Origin: Zea mays
Taxonomy: Eukaryota; Streptophyta; Magnoliopsida; Poales; Poaceae
Reading direction: 5' to 3'
Length of the DNA stretch: 64,000 nucleotides
Assembly (NCBI RefSeq): GCF_902167145.1
Contig: NC_050101.1
Span: forward strand, 111,319,789 to 111,383,788
Part shown: piece after piece, positions 22,301-35,200 of the stretch
Layout of the letters: each line of letters begins with the position of its first letter
How positions within the stretch are numbered: position 1 is the first letter of the stretch
Position numbers and translations under genes: made by a program
The notes under the pieces: model-generated
Seen by the model: only the letters and a program-made list of their open reading frames with translations
The model's database searches: none
Told to the model about the DNA's origin: nothing

Positions 22301-25300
22301 TCAATCCAAGTTCCGCGAATCTAAGACATTTAGCTCACTACGCAGCCTGCAAAAGGTCTTCTCATCTAGAGGCTTGGTAAAGATATCGGCTAGCTGGTTC
22401 TCGGTGCTAACATGAAACACTTCGATATCTCCCTTTTGCTGGTGGTCTCTCAAAAAGTGATGCCGGATGTCTATGTGCTTTGTGCGGCTGTGTTCAACAG
22501 GATTTTCCGCCATGCGGATAGCACTCTCATTATCACATAGGAGTGGGACTTTGCTCAGATTGTAGCCAAAGTCCCGGAGGGTTTGCCTCATCCAAAGTAG
22601 TTGCGCGCAACACTGTCCTGCGGCAACATACTCGGCCTCAGCGGTGGATAGGGCAACGGAAGTTTGTTTCTTAGAATTCCATGACACCAGGGACCTTCCT
22701 AAGAATTGGCACGTCCCCGATGTACTCTTCCTATCGACCTTACATCCAGCATAGTCGGAATCTGAGTATCCAACCAGGTCAAAGGTAGACCCCTTTGGAT
22801 ACCAGAGTCCGAAGCAAGGCGTAGCAACTAAATATCTAAGGATTCGCTTCACCGCCACTAAGTGACATTCCTTAGGGTCGGATTGAAATCTAGCACACAT
22901 GCATACGCTAAGCATAATATCCGGTCTACTAGCACATAAGTAAAGTAATGACCCTATCATTGACCGGTATGCTTTTTGATCAACGGACTTACCTCCTTTG
23001 TTGAGGTCGGTGTGTCCGTCGGTTCCCATTGGCGTCTTTGCGGGCTTGGCGTCCTTCATCCCAAACCGCTTTAGCAGATCTTGCGTGTACTTCGTTTGGG
23101 AGATGAAGGTGCCGTCCTTGAGTTGCTTCACTTGGAACCCAAGGAAGTAGTTCAACTCGCCCATCATCGACATCTCGAATTTCTGCGTCATCACCCTGCT
23201 AAACTCTTCACAAGACTTTTGGTTAGTAGAACCAAATATTATGTCATCGACATAAATTTGGCACACAAACAAATCACCATTACAAGTCTTAGTAAAAAGA
23301 GTTGGATCGGCTTTCCCAACCTTGAAAGCATTAGCAACTAAGAAATCTCTAAGGCATTCATACCATGCTCTTGGGGCTTGCTTAAGTCCATAGAGCGCCT
23401 TAGAGAGCTTACACACATGGTCGGGGAACCGATCATCCTTGAAGCCAGAGGGTTGCTCTACGTACACCTCCTCCTTGATCGGCCCGTTGAGGAAAGCGCT
23501 CTTTACATCCATTTGGTACAACCTGAAAGAGTGGTGAGCGGCATATGCTAGCAAGATTCGAATTGACTCTAGCCTAGCCACAGGAGCAAAAGTCTCCTCG
23601 AAATCCAAACCTGCGACTTGGGCATAACCTTTTGCCACAAGTCGAGCCTTGTTTCTCGTCACCACCCCGTGCTCGTCCTGTTTGTTGCGGAACACCCACT
23701 TGGTTCCCACAACATTTTGCTTCGGACGAGGCACCAGCGTCCAAACTTCATTTCTCTTGAAGTTGTTGAGCTCCTCCTGCATGGCCAACACCCAGTCCGG
23801 ATCTAGCAAGGCCTCCTCTACCCTGAAAGGCTCAATAGAAGAGACAAAGGAGTAATGCTCACAAAAATTAACTAATCGAGAACGAGTAGTTACTCCCTTG
23901 CTAATGTCACCCAGAATTTGGTCGACGGGATGATCCCTTTGAATCATTGCTCGAACTTGGGTTGGAGGTGCCGGTTCCGCTTCTTCCTCCATCATTTGAT
24001 CACCTTGTGCTCCCCCTTGATCACACGCCTCCTGTTGATGAACCTGTTCATCGTCTTGAGTTGGGGGATGCACCATGGTTGAGGAAGAAGGTTGATCTTG
24101 TTCATCTTGTTCCTGTGGCCGCACTTCTCCAATCGCCATGGTTCGTATAGCAGCTGATGGAACATCTTCTTCATCTACATCATCACAATCAAAAACTTGC
24201 TCTCTTGGAGAGCCATTAGTCTCATCAAATACAACGTCGCTAGAGACTTCAACCAAACCCGATGATTTGTTGAAGACTCTATACGCCTTTGTATTTGAGT
24301 CATAACCTAACAAAAACCCTTCTACAGCTTTGGGAGCAAATTTTGAATTTCTACCTTTCTTCACTAGAATGTAGCACTTGCTCCCAAATACACGAAAGTA
24401 AGATACATTGGGTTTGTTACCGATTAGCAGCTCATACGACGTCTTCTTGAGGAGGCGGTGAAGGTAGACCCTGTTGATGGCGTGGCAAGCCGTGTTCACG
24501 GCTTCCGTCCAAAAGCACTCGGGGGTCTTGAACTCTCCTAGCATCGTCCTCGCCATGTCGATGAGCGTCCTGTTCTTCCTCTCTACCACACCATTTTGCT
24601 GTGGTGTGTAGGGAGCGGAGAACTCGTGCTTGATCCCTTCCTCTTCAAGGAACTCCTCTACTTGAAGGTTCTTGAACTCGGACCCGTTGTCGCTCCTTAT
24701 CTTCTTCACCTTGAGCTCAAACTCATTTTGAGCTCTCCTGAGGAAGCGCTTGAGGGTCCCTTGGGTTTCAGACTTATCCTGCAAGAAGAACACCCAAGTG
24801 AAGCGGGAAAAGTCATCAACAATAACTAAACCATACTTACTTCCCCCTATGCTTAGATAGGCGACGGGTCCGAAGAGGTCCATATGCAGCAGCTCCAGGG
24901 GTCTTGAAGTGGTCATCACATTCTTGCTGTGATGTGCTCCTCCCACTTGTTTACCTGCTTGACAAGCTGCACAAGGTCTATCTTTTTCGAATTGAACGTT
25001 AGTCAAACCTATCACGTGTTCTCCCTTTAGAAGCTTGTGAAGGTTCTTCATCCCCACATGTGCTAAGCGGCGATGCCACAGCCAGCCCATGCTAGTCTTA
25101 GCTATTAAGCATGCATCTAGACCGGCTTCTTCTTTTGCAAAATCAACTAAGTACAGTTTGTCGTCTAATACACCCTTAAAAGCTAGTGAACCATCACTTC
25201 TTCTAAAGACAGACACATCTACATTTGTAAATAGACAGTTATATCCCATGTTGCATAATTGACTAACTGATAGCAAATTATATCCCAAAGACTCAACTAA

Positions 25301-25507
25301 AAACACATTAGAAATTGAGTGCTCATTAGAAATTGCAATTTTACCTAACCCTTTTACCTTGCCTTGATTCCCATCACCGAATATAATTGAATCTTGGGAA
25401 TCCTTATTCTTGACGTAGGAGGTGAACATCTTCTTCTCCCCCGTCATATGGTTTGTGCATCCGCTGTCAATAATCCAGCTTGAACCCCCGGATGCATAAA
25501 CCTGCAA
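22301..25507 (-). CDS. pol: Element C Pol: protease, integrase, RT, RNase H
   Basis: One open frame of 1,068 codons from the first ATG; the true protein probably starts upstream because the protease motif [13 protein letters not shown] lies at residues 11-23. Next come the integrase zinc region ([18 protein letters not shown] to CAACQAGKQ), the integrase core ([26 protein letters not shown]), RT ([19 protein letters not shown] near residue 752) and RNase H ([18 protein letters not shown] near 915-955, then [11 protein letters not shown]). No internal stop or frameshift is present and all catalytic motifs are visible. It makes cDNA and inserts it. It lies one frame off from gag, with the gag stop 8 bases upstream. 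This is the best-preserved gene in the window. Confidence 0.93.
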   Translation of the reverse strand: MQVYASGGSSWIIDSGCTNHMTGEKKMFTSYVKNKDSQDSIIFGDGNQGKVKGLGKIAISNEHSISNVFLVESLGYNLLSVSQLCNMGYNCLFTNVDVSVFRRSDGSLAFKGVLDDKLYLVDFAKEEAGLDACLIAKTSMGWLWHRRLAHVGMKNLHKLLKGEHVIGLTNVQFEKDRPCAACQAGKQVGGAHHSKNVMTTSRPLELLHMDLFGPVAYLSIGGSKYGLVIVDDFSRFTWVFFLQDKSETQGTLKRFLRRAQNEFELKVKKIRSDNGSEFKNLQVEEFLEEEGIKHEFSAPYTPQQNGVVERKNRTLIDMARTMLGEFKTPECFWTEAVNTACHAINRVYLHRLLKKTSYELLIGNKPNVSYFRVFGSKCYILVKKGRNSKFAPKAVEGFLLGYDSNTKAYRVFNKSSGLVEVSSDVVFDETNGSPREQVFDCDDVDEEDVPSAAIRTMAIGEVRPQEQDEQDQPSSSTMVHPPTQDDEQVHQQEACDQGGAQGDQMMEEEAEPAPPTQVRAMIQRDHPVDQILGDISKGVTTRSRLVNFCEHYSFVSSIEPFRVEEALLDPDWVLAMQEELNNFKRNEVWTLVPRPKQNVVGTKWVFRNKQDEHGVVTRNKARLVAKGYAQVAGLDFEETFAPVARLESIRILLAYAAHHSFRLYQMDVKSAFLNGPIKEEVYVEQPSGFKDDRFPDHVCKLSKALYGLKQAPRAWYECLRDFLVANAFKVGKADPTLFTKTCNGDLFVCQIYVDDIIFGSTNQKSCEEFSRVMTQKFEMSMMGELNYFLGFQVKQLKDGTFISQTKYTQDLLKRFGMKDAKPAKTPMGTDGHTDLNKGGKSVDQKAYRSMIGSLLYLCASRPDIMLSVCMCARFQSDPKECHLVAVKRILRYLVATPCFGLWYPKGSTFDLVGYSDSDYAGCKVDRKSTSGTCQFLGRSLVSWNSKKQTSVALSTAEAEYVAAGQCCAQLLWMRQTLRDFGYNLSKVPLLCDNESAIRMAENPVEHSRTKHIDIRHHFLRDHQQKGDIEVFHVSTENQLADIFTKPLDEKTFCRLRSELNVLDSRNLD

Positions 25508-25514
25508 GGCAAAT

Positions 25515-27926
25515 TTAGGCTTGGGTTTTAGGTACCCAACTCATGTTGGGTCCTACAAGGTTAGCACAAATATCCTTAGGGACCCAAATGCAAGTTTTAT
25601 CACCTTTGCATTTTGCCCCTAACTTCCTAGCAATTACTTTTCTATCCTTTCTACAAATTGCAAATGAAGCATTCAAAGCACAATAAATTGTAGAAGGTTC
25701 ATTTGCTATTTTCCTAGGAGCATGAATAACATTCCTTCTAGGCACATGATGAATAGCATTTCTTTTAGGAACAACATTTCTCCTAGTAACATTTCTATCA
25801 TACACATAAGAGGAACTAGGAGCAAACATGGCATGAGAATCATAAACATATGAATCAAAAGCATCATGACTTACATTTCTAGTTTGTCTTCTATCATGAT
25901 ACAAAAATGCATGGTTCCTTTTAGCACTAGTAGCCATAGGGGCCTTCCCTTTCTCCTTGGCGGGAATGGGCTCCTTATGGCTTGTTAAGTTCTTGGCTTC
26001 CCTCTTGAAGCCAAGCCCATCCTTAATTGAGGGATGTCTTCCTATTGTGTAGGCATCCCTTGCAAATTTTAACTTATCAAATTCACTTTTGCTAGTCTTA
26101 AGTTGGACATTAAGACTAGCCACTTCATTATTTAACTTTGCAATAGAGGCTATGTGTTCACTACAAGCATCAATATCAAATTCTTTACATCTATTGCAAA
26201 TAGCAACATTTTCTACACAAGTTGTTGATTTACTAGCTATTTCTATCTTAACATTCAACTCATCATTAATGCTCTTTAATTTAGAAATTGTTTCATGGCA
26301 TGAAGATAATTCACAAGTAAGCATCTCATTTCTTTTAACTTCTAGAGCATGAGATTTTTGAGCTTCTAAAAATTTATCATGCTCTTCATACAATAAATCC
26401 TCTTGTTTCTCTAAGAGTCTATCCTTCTCATTCAATGCATCAATTAATTCATTAATTTTGCCAATTGTAATTCTATCTAGACCTTTAAATACACTAGAAT
26501 AGTCTATTTCATCATCGTCACTAGAATCATTATCACTAGAAGAAGCATAAGTAGAGTTTCGAGTACTTACTTTCTTCTCCTTAGCCATGAGACACGTGTG
26601 ACGCTCGTTGGGGAAGAGGGCCGATTTGTTGAAGGCGGTGGCGGCGAGTCCTTCATTGTCGGAGTCGGAAGAGGAGCAATCCGAGTCCCACTCCTTTCCG
26701 ATGTGTGCCTCACCCTTTGCCTTCTTGTAATGTTTCTTCTTCTCCCTTTTGTTCCCTTGGTCCTGATCACTATCATTTTCGGGACAGTTAGCAATAAAAT
26801 GACCAAGCTTACCGCATTTGAAGCATGAGCGCTTCCCTTTTGTCTTGGTCTTGCTTGGCTGCCCCTTGTGACCCTTTAGCACCGTCTTGAAGCGTTTGAT
26901 GATGAGAGCCATCTCTTCATCATTAAGTCCGGCCGCCTCAATTTGTGCCACCTTGCTAGGTAGCGCCTCCTTGCTTCTTGTTGCTTTGAGAGCAAGAGGT
27001 TGCGGCTCGTTGATCGGTCCATTCAAGGCGTCGTCCACGTATCTTGCTTCCTTAATCATCATTCGCCCGCTGACGAACTTTCCTAGGACTTCTTCGGGCG
27101 ACATTTTGGTGTACCTGGGATTCTCACGAATATTATTCACCAAGTGAGGATCAAGAATGGTAAAGGACCTTAGTAATAGTCGGACGACGTCGTGGTCCGT
27201 CCATCGCGTGCTTCCATAGCTCCTTATTTTGTTGATAAGGGTCTTGAGCCGGTTGTATGTTTGGGTTGGCTCCTCGCCCCTTATCATCGCAAACCTTCCA
27301 AGCTCGCCCTCCACCAACTCCATTTTAGTGAGCATGGTGATGTCGTTCCCCTCGTGTGAAATCTTGAGGGTGTCCCATATCTGCTTGGCATTGTCCAAGC
27401 CGCTCACCTTATTGTACTCGTCCCTGCACAAGGAAGCTAGCAACACAGTAGTAGCTTGTGCATTTTTATGAATCTGTTCATTAATAAACATAGGGCTATC
27501 CGAGCTATCAAATTGCATTCCACTCTCTACAATCTCCCATATGCTAGGATGGAGAGAGAACAAGTGAGTACGCATTTTGTGGCTCCAAAATCCGTAGTCC
27601 TCTCCATCAAAGTGAGGGGGCTTGCCAAGTGGAATGGGAAGCAAATGCGAATTTGAACTTTGCGGAATACGAGAGTAGTCAAAAGAAAAGTTCGAATTAA
27701 CCGGTTTCCTTTTCTCGTAGTCGTTGTGGTCGTCGTCCTTTTGGGAAGAAGAGGATTCGTCGCTGTCGTAGTAGACGATCTCCTTGATGCGCCTTGTCTT
27801 CTTCTTCTTCCCATCTTTGCGCTTGTGGCTTGAACCCAAGTCGGTAGACTTGTCATTCTTCGGCTCGTTGAAGATAGACTCCTTCTCGTTGTTGTCGACC
27901 ACCATCCCCTTTCCCTTAGGATCCAT
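25515..27926 (-). CDS. gag: Element C Gag
   Basis: 803 codons, starting [12 protein letters not shown] about 50 bases inside the 5' LTR. A Lys/Asp/Ser-rich leader is followed by a copia-type gag region ([20 protein letters not shown] to about residue 300), a CCHC zinc knuckle [14 protein letters not shown] near residue 368, an acidic stretch and a coiled-coil-like region (about 500-640, [20 protein letters not shown]). It would form virus-like particles and package the RNA. The frame is intact. It ends TQA-stop; the next bases on the minus strand, TTTGCCTTGCAG then GT, resemble a 3' splice site just before pol. Confidence 0.9.
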   Translation of the reverse strand: MDPKGKGMVVDNNEKESIFNEPKNDKSTDLGSSHKRKDGKKKKTRRIKEIVYYDSDESSSSQKDDDHNDYEKRKPVNSNFSFDYSRIPQSSNSHLLPIPLGKPPHFDGEDYGFWSHKMRTHLFSLHPSIWEIVESGMQFDSSDSPMFINEQIHKNAQATTVLLASLCRDEYNKVSGLDNAKQIWDTLKISHEGNDITMLTKMELVEGELGRFAMIRGEEPTQTYNRLKTLINKIRSYGSTRWTDHDVVRLLLRSFTILDPHLVNNIRENPRYTKMSPEEVLGKFVSGRMMIKEARYVDDALNGPINEPQPLALKATRSKEALPSKVAQIEAAGLNDEEMALIIKRFKTVLKGHKGQPSKTKTKGKRSCFKCGKLGHFIANCPENDSDQDQGNKREKKKHYKKAKGEAHIGKEWDSDCSSSDSDNEGLAATAFNKSALFPNERHTCLMAKEKKVSTRNSTYASSSDNDSSDDDEIDYSSVFKGLDRITIGKINELIDALNEKDRLLEKQEDLLYEEHDKFLEAQKSHALEVKRNEMLTCELSSCHETISKLKSINDELNVKIEIASKSTTCVENVAICNRCKEFDIDACSEHIASIAKLNNEVASLNVQLKTSKSEFDKLKFARDAYTIGRHPSIKDGLGFKREAKNLTSHKEPIPAKEKGKAPMATSAKRNHAFLYHDRRQTRNVSHDAFDSYVYDSHAMFAPSSSYVYDRNVTRRNVVPKRNAIHHVPRRNVIHAPRKIANEPSTIYCALNASFAICRKDRKVIARKLGAKCKGDKTCIWVPKDICANLVGPNMSWVPKTQA

Positions 27927-27959
27927 CTCTTCGGGCGATTAGTCCCTTTCTTGAAGAGA

Positions 27960-27974
27960 ACGGCTCTGATACCA
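27960..27974 (-). other. Primer binding site of element C (initiator tRNA-Met)
   Basis: On the minus strand the bases two positions after the 5' LTR read TGGTATCAGAGCCG, the standard sequence complementary to the 3' end of plant initiator tRNA-Met. Confidence 0.95.
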
Positions 27975-27976
27975 AT

Positions 27977-29227
27977 TGAGAGCACCTAGAGGGGGGGGTG
28001 AATAGGTGATCCTGCAATACTTCAAAACTTAAGCCACAAAAACTTGTTAAGTGTTAGCACAGTTCTTGCCAAGTGGCTAGAGAGGAGTCAAAACACAATA
28101 ACCACAAGAAAGCAATCACAGAGATGACACGGTGGTTATCCCGTGGTTCGGCCAAGTACAAAACTTGCCTACTCCACGTTGTGGCGTCCCAACGGACGAG
28201 AGTTGCACTCAACTCTTCTCAAGTGATCCAATGATCAACTTGAATACCACGGTGTTCTTCTTTTCTTTGCTCTTTTCCCGTTTGCGAGGAATCTCCACAA
28301 CTTGGAGTCTCTCGCCCTTACAATAGAGTTTCACAAAGAAGCACGGAGTAAGGGAGGGAAGCAACACACACAAATCCACAACGAAAATGCGCACACACAC
28401 TGCCAAGAATCGAGCTCAAAGACTATCTCACAGTTTCTCACAAGAACAGAGCTCGAATCACTTAGAATCACAAACGGATGCGCAAAGACTGAGTGTGGAT
28501 TATCAAGGATGCTCAAGAGTTGCTTTGTGTCCTCCTCCATGCGCCTAGGGGTCCCTTTTATAGCCCCAAGGCAGCTAGGAGCCGTTGAGAACAAATCTGG
28601 AAGGCCATCCTTGCCTTCTGTCGTCGGGCGCACCGGACAGTCCGGTGCACACCGGACACTGTCCGGTGCCCGATTTCTTTCCTTAACAGGCGCAGCCGAC
28701 CGTTGCCAACCGTTGCAGATCTGGCGCACCGGACAGTCCGGTGCACACCGGACAGTCCGGTGCCTCCTTCCGACCGTTGGCCAGGCCACGTGTCCCGCGC
28801 AGATCGCGCGGCCGACCGTTGGCTCAGCCGACCGTTGGCTCACCGGACAGTCCGGTGCACACCGGACAGTCCGGTGAATTATAGCCGAAGTCGCCGAAGA
28901 AAAACCCAAGAGCGGCTGGTTTGCTCCGCGCTGGTCTGGCGCACCGGACACTGTCCGGTGCACACCGGACAGTCCGGTGCCCCAGCCCGAAACAGCCTTT
29001 GGCTGTACACAGCCACTCTCCACTTCTTTCTTTTCTTCTTCTTTCTGTTTCTAACACTTAGGCAAATATATTAGTACACAAAACCAATGTACTAAGTCTT
29101 AGAAACATACCTTTACTTGTGATTTGCAACTTGTCCATCCATGGGCATAGATTCACAATTAAGCACTTGTGTTTGCACTCAATCACCAAAATACTTAGAA
29201 ATGGCCCAAGGGCACATTTCCCTTTCA
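27977..29227 (-). repeat. 5' LTR of element C
   Basis: Nearly identical to 20264-21513: five substitutions by eye (for example T/C near 28141, A/G near 28402, T/C near 28828, two near 28898-28909) and one extra G in the run after 'cctaga'. TATA box at about 28553-28564 on the minus strand. Confidence 0.95.
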
Positions 29228-29232
29228 GAAAG

Positions 29233-32222
29233 AAAGGGCAGAAATGGCGGATGTGTGTAGACTACACTGGTCTGAACAAAGCATGTCCGAAGGTTCCCTA
29301 CCCTCTGCCTCGCATCGATCAAATCGTGGATTCCGCTGCTGGGTGCGAAACCCTGTCTTTCCTCGATGCCTACTCAGGGTATCATCAAATCAGGATGAAA
29401 GAGTTCGACCAGCTCGCGACTTCTTTCATCACACCCTTCGGCATGTACTGCTATGTCACCATGTCGTTCGGCTTGAGGAATGCGGGCGCGACGTACCAAC
29501 GGTGCATGAACCATGTGTTCCGCGAACACATTGGCCGCACGGTCGAGGCCTACGTCGATGACATCATAGTCAAGACGAGGAAAGCCTCCGACCTCCTTTC
29601 CGACCTTGAAGTGACATTCCGATGTCTCAAGGCGAAAGGCGTCAAGCTCAATCCCGAGAAGTGTGTCTTCGGGGTGCCCCGAGGCATGCTCTTGGGGTTC
29701 ATCGTCTCCGAGCGGGGCATCGAAGCCAACCCAGAGAAGGTCGCAGCCATCGCCAGCATGGGGCCCATCAAGGACTTGAAAGGCGTATAGAGGGTCATGG
29801 GATGTCTCGCGGCTCTGAGCCGCTTCATCTCGCGCCTCGGCGAAAGAGGTCTACCTCTGTACCGCCTCTTAAGGAAGGCCGAGTGCTTCACTTGGACCCC
29901 TGAGGCCGAGGAAGCCCTCGGGAACCTGAAGGTGCCTATCTTGGTGCCCCCAGCTGCTGGAGAAGCCTTCTTGGTCTACGTCGCCGCGACCACTCAGGTG
30001 GTTAGCACCGCGATTGTGGTCGAAAGGCAAGAAGATGGGCATGCATTGCCCGTTCAGAGGCCAGTCTACTTCGTCAGCGAGGTACTGTCTGAAACCAAGA
30101 TCCGCTACCCACAAGTTCAGAAGCTGCTGTATGCGGTGATCCTGACACGGCGGAAGTTGTGACACTACTTCGAGTCTCATCCGGTAACTGTGGTGTCATC
30201 CTTCCCCCTGGGGGAGATCATCCAGTGTCGGGAGGCCTCGAGTAGGATTGCAAAGTGGGCGGTGGAAATCATGGGCGAGACGATCTCGTTCGCTCCTCGG
30301 AAGGCCATCAAGTCCCAGGTCTTGGCGGACTTCGTGGCTGAATGGGTCGACACTCAGCTACCAACAACTCCGATCCAACCGGAGCTCTGGATCATGTTCT
30401 TCGACGGGTCGCTGATGAAGACAGGAGCCGGCGCATGCCTACTCTTCATCTCGCCCCTCGGGAAGCACCTACGCTACGTGCTACGCCTCCATTTCCCGGC
30501 GTCCAACAATGTGGCCGAGTATGAGGCTCTGGTCAATGGATTGCGGATCGCCATCGAGCTAGGGGTCCGACGCCTCGATGCTCGCGGTGACTCGCAGCTC
30601 GTCATCGACCAAGTCATGAAGAACTCCCACTGCCGCGACCCGAAGATGGAGGCCTACTGCGATGAGGTTCGGCGCCTGGAAGACAAGTTCTACGGGCTCG
30701 AGCTCAACCACATCGCCCGGCGCTACAACGAGACTGCGGATGAGCTGGCTAAAATAGCCTCGGGGCGAACAACGGTTCCCTCGGACGTCTTCTCCCGAGA
30801 TCTGCATCAACCCTCCGTCAAGATCGACGACACGCCCGAGCCTGAGGCACCCTTGGCCTAGCCCGAGGTACCCTCGGCACAGCCCGAGGCACCCTCGGCT
30901 CGGCCCGAGGTACCCTCGGCCCCCGAGGGCGAGACGCTGCGCGTCGAGGGGGAGCAAAGCGGGATCACGCCTGGTCAAAACTGGCAGACCCCGTACCTGC
31001 AATATCTCCACCGAGGAGAGCTACCCCTCGACCGAGCCGAAGCACGGCGGTTGGCGCGGCGCGCCAAGTCGTTCGTCTTGCTGGGAGATGGGAAGGAGCT
31101 CTACCACCGCAGCCCCTCAGGCATCCTCCAGCGATGCATCTCCATCACCGAAGGTCAGGAACTCCTTCGAGAGATACACTCGGGGGCTTGCGGCCATCAC
31201 GTAGCACCTCGAGCCCTTGTCGGGAATGCTTTCCGACAAGGCTTCTACTGGCCGACGGCGGTGGCCGACGCCACTAGAATTGTTCGCACCTGCGAAGGGT
31301 GTCAGTTCTACGCAAGGCAGACCCACCTGCCCGCTCAGGCTCTGCAGACGATACCCATCACCTGGCCTTTCGCTGTGTGGGGTCTGGACCTCGTCGGCCC
31401 CTTGCAGAAGGCACCCGGGGGCTACACGCACCTGTTGGTCGCCATCGACAAATTATCCAAGTGGATCGAGGTCCGACCCCTAAACAACATCAGGTCCGAA
31501 CAGGTGGTGGCGTTCTTCACCAACGTCATCCATCGTTTCAGGGTCCCGAACTCCATCATCACCGACAACGGCACCCAGTTCACTGGCAGAAAGTTCCTGG
31601 ACTTCTGCGAGGATCACCACATCCGGGTGGACTGGGCCGCCGTAGCTCACCCCATGTCAAATGGGCAAGTAGAGCGTGCCAACGGCATGATTCTACAAGG
31701 GCTCAAGCCTCGGATCTACAACGACCTCAACAAGTTCGGCAAGCGATGGATGAAGGAACTCCCCTCGGTGATCTAGAGTCTGAGGACAACGCCGAGCCGA
31801 GCCACGGGCTTCACGCCGTTCTTCCTAGTCTACGGGGCCGAGGCTGTCTTGCCCACAGACCTGGAATACGGCTCCCCGAGGACAAGGGCCTACACCGACC
31901 AATGCAACCAAGCTAGTCGAGAGGACTCGTTGGACCAGCTGGAGGAGGCTCGGGACAAGGCCTTACTACACTCGGCGCGGTACGAGCAGTCCCTGCGACG
32001 CTACCACGCCCGACGGGTCCGGTCCTGAGACCTCTAGGTGGGCGACCTGGTGCTTCGGCTGCGACAAGACGCCCGAGGGCGGCACAAGCTCACGCCCCCT
32101 GGGAGGGGCCGTTCGTCATCACCAAAGTTCTGAAGCCCGGAACGTACAAGCTGGCCAATAGTCAAGGCGAGGTCTACAGCAACGCTTGGAACATCCAACA
32201 GCTACGTCGTTTCTACCCTTAA
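29233..32222 (+). pseudogene. Element B pol, second part: RT, RNase H, integrase
   Basis: The frame resumes after element C with KWRMCVDYTGLNKAC, RT catalytic EAYVDDIIVK (about 29550), RNase H (MFFDGSLMKTGAG near 30395; NNVAEYEALVNG), a spacer with PEVPSA/PEAPSA repeats (30838-30925), integrase zinc and core regions (31180-31740; VWGLDLVGP, ITDNGTQF, VERANGM) and the C-terminal part (FTPFFLVYGAEA to LRRFYP). It is a single frame broken by stops at 29788 (TAG), 30160 (TGA), 30859 (TAG), 31774 (TAG), 32026 (TGA) and 32035 (TAG), then a frameshift near 32098. No frameshift occurs before that point. Confidence 0.88.
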
Positions 32223-35200
32223 GATGTTTTCAAATTGTTCATATACCTCGCTCCCACACAAAATTTAGTCATCAAGGAAGGGTCGGCCTCGCCTCGGCAA
32301 AGCCCGACCCTCCCTCGGGGGCTAAAAGGGGGGAACCCCCTCTGCGTCGAAATTTTCCTCGAAAAAAGATCTTTTATGCCAGAATGTCTTTCGTGCTTTT
32401 TGACTACTTCGAAAGTGGATCTTGAAAACGACGAAGTACACGTAAGCAGCCAAGGCTAACCGAGCCGAGGGACTCCTACGCCTCCGGGATACGGATACCT
32501 CACTCATCACCTTCTGCGATAAGTAACTCACGTTCGGATAAGTGATTCCGCGGACCGAACAAGTCTTCACGTTCGGAAGCTCTTCTGCCGAAGCGATTCT
32601 TCGAGCCTTCTCGACTGCTTCGGTGACAGAGCCCCATGGATGGGTAAGAGTGCGCGTAAGCGGCAAGGCCGACCGAGCCGAGGGACTCCTACGCCTCCGG
32701 GATACGGATACCTCGCTCATCACCTTCCGCGAGAAGCAACTCTCGCTCGCACAAACATTTCTGTTACCGACAAAAAAGTCCAGATACTCGAAACAAGAGG
32801 AAAAGAGACGCAGCTTTACAACATGGCGAGGGTGTGTTTTGGCCTCGGCGGCCGCAGGAAACACACGCTACAAGACAATCCGATCCTGCAGGCTCGGATC
32901 CTGACGCTTGAAGGGAGCAGCGGCACCCTCGGCGTCGACAACACCTTCGGCGAGGTCCGACCTAGCCTCGGACGGCGACGCGGTCCGAAGATCTCCACTC
33001 TGAAGGATGACGTCATCGCCACGCCCGGGCCATCGCCGCCAGGGTCTTCTCCGAGAATCCGGCTCGGGCAGGCGGCTCGGTTGGTCACCCCGAGGCCTCG
33101 GCCGGCTGTCCACCACGGACATCAGCCCAACCCAAGGCCTCGGCAGGTCAATTCCGGCGTCGGTCCCGCTAACGGGCAACCCGGCCAGGCTCCGACCGAC
33201 CAGGTCTTCTTTTCGGGCCAACTCTGCCTCTGTTCGCGCTGACACCGCTACCCCTGGCCTCGGCTCATCGAAGAGCGGCCGAGGGGTTCCTTTAACTAAG
33301 CAAGGGAAGCCTCGGACAACAAGGCTGACCGAGCCGAGGGACTCCTACGCCTCCGGGATACGGATACCTCACTCGTCGCCTTTATCCGGGGCGACCCACG
33401 CTTGGTGAAGCGGTTCAGACAACCAACATGCGAGTCTTAATGCTCGAAAATGAGGAAAAAACACGGCTCCGTGCCGAAATTACATACATGTTCAGGCCTC
33501 GACAGCCACAATGAACAAAAACACTGGCATTCAAAGTGCCATTACAAACGGAACTCCGGTTCCACCTCCGCAGGTACGAACAACCCCACTCGATGGGGGT
33601 CCTGCGGAGCAACAGAAGACCGACGAACGGCGCGCCGTCGCCCGCTCCAGCAGCGGCGACGACGACGACTTCTGCTCCGGGGGGCCGAACAGCGGCAGCG
33701 ATGACCTCAGGGCGGATGCTGCTGCCAGGAGGCCCCCGCCCATGCCCAAACTCGTGAGGCAAGGACGGGCGGAAGGCCGTAGAGTTGGAGGTCGGTCCGT
33801 GGGCGGCCCTGGCTGTCTCGCTGGCGGGAGAACCTCTTCCAGCTGCCGTGGCAGAAGCCGGCGCCGAGAGCAGCTCCGAAGCCACTCGCGTCCGAGAGCC
33901 GGGCACGCGGCAGCTGCAGGTGCCACGGACAACAACCGCCCTTCCCCCCGATCACTGAGGGAAGGAGCGGGCCGCCGCCCACGAAGGGGCCGACCCCAAC
34001 TCGGCACACTCCCCTCCCCAGCCCTGGTGATGAAAATCCTTGAGGCTGAGGGAGGGGCAGAGGCCGCAGCCCGGCTCGCTTTCCCCCACCATCAAACTGG
34101 AGGTCACCGTCTTGGGTGACCGCCGGCGGAGGGGTGCAGCCGGGCTGCATGATGAAAATCCTTGAAGCCAAACGATGGATGAAAGGTACCAACTCCCACG
34201 GAGTTGCGTTCCTCCAATGACGAGGCGGAAAGACGGCGAGTATCCCCCATCCGGGGGCTTGGAAGGTGGAAAGACACGATGCACAAGGGAGCGCGAAGAC
34301 ATGGTCGCCTTCCAAGGGGGTCACCCTCCTTTTAAAGGCGGCTCTCCCTACTTGCGTCCCCAGCCGTCGCGGGCTGAGTCTTCTCCAACACGCTCCAAGG
34401 TCTTCCCCTACGGCGCGGGGGCTGGGTCCCACACGTCATGCAAGCCGGCTCAAAGCAGAAGAAGCCAAATCGCCGTGCGCGGTGCGTACAACCGCCCAGT
34501 GGTTACAAGCGACTCTCCACTTTTGCCCAGACCAGCGGGCGAAAGGGCGGGCAGCCATGCAGGCGGCATGCAACCGCGCCAAGTGGGCGCACTTCTCCGA
34601 CTCCCAACACTCCTGGCATGGAGGCCCAGGCCCACGCGTCATGCAACCGGCGTGCCGAGTGCTTCGTGCATGCAACTGCACCGCCACTTGCGCCACCACC
34701 GCGCCTCCTCGACTACGGAACCGATACCGCGACTCGAGGCGACCCAGAGCACGACCCAGAGGCGCCAGCCTGGCGCGACGATCAATGCGGCCAAAAATGG
34801 GTCGGCAGTAATTGCGGTGGCAGGCGGGCAGGAGCAGCGGTCACGTCGCCAGCCAAGCCTACGTCCCATCCGGGGGCAGCGAGAGAACCCTCTCTCACGG
34901 CGTGAAGACAACGCGCCCGTGTTCCATTCCTCGAACGGCTCGCGCACGCGCAACGGCCGCCCCACCAACCACTAGCCCCGCCGCATTAACTTCGCGGCGG
35001 GACAGGCGGCGCCTCTGGCAGGAGAAGCGAACGACGCTTCGCCTTCGCCATAATGACCGCGACAAAAAAGGTACGCCGCGTCGTTCGATTTCGTATCCTT
35101 TTCCTTTTTTCCTCTTTCTCTCTCTTGCAACAGGGACCGTGAAAGGGGGATATCCCGAAAAGGATCCTTCCCCGTGAAGGAACCAGGCTCCGAGCCTCCC

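Larger units (their letters stand above)
20264..29227 (-). mobile_element. Copia LTR retrotransposon C (Sirevirus type), minus strand, young
   Basis: The 8,964-bp element has LTRs of 1,250 and 1,251 bp, a GAAAG duplication, a primer binding site complementary to initiator tRNA-Met, gag, and pol in the order protease-integrase-RT-RNase H, which defines copia. Repeated polypurine signatures before the 3' LTR and paired palindromes in the LTR are hallmarks described for Sireviruses. LTRs differ by five substitutions and one G-run indel by my count (about 0.4 percent), so insertion was recent. It is the innermost layer of the nest. At a commonly used grass rate of 1.3e-8 per site per year this would be about 0.15 million years, an estimate only. 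Confidence 0.95.
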
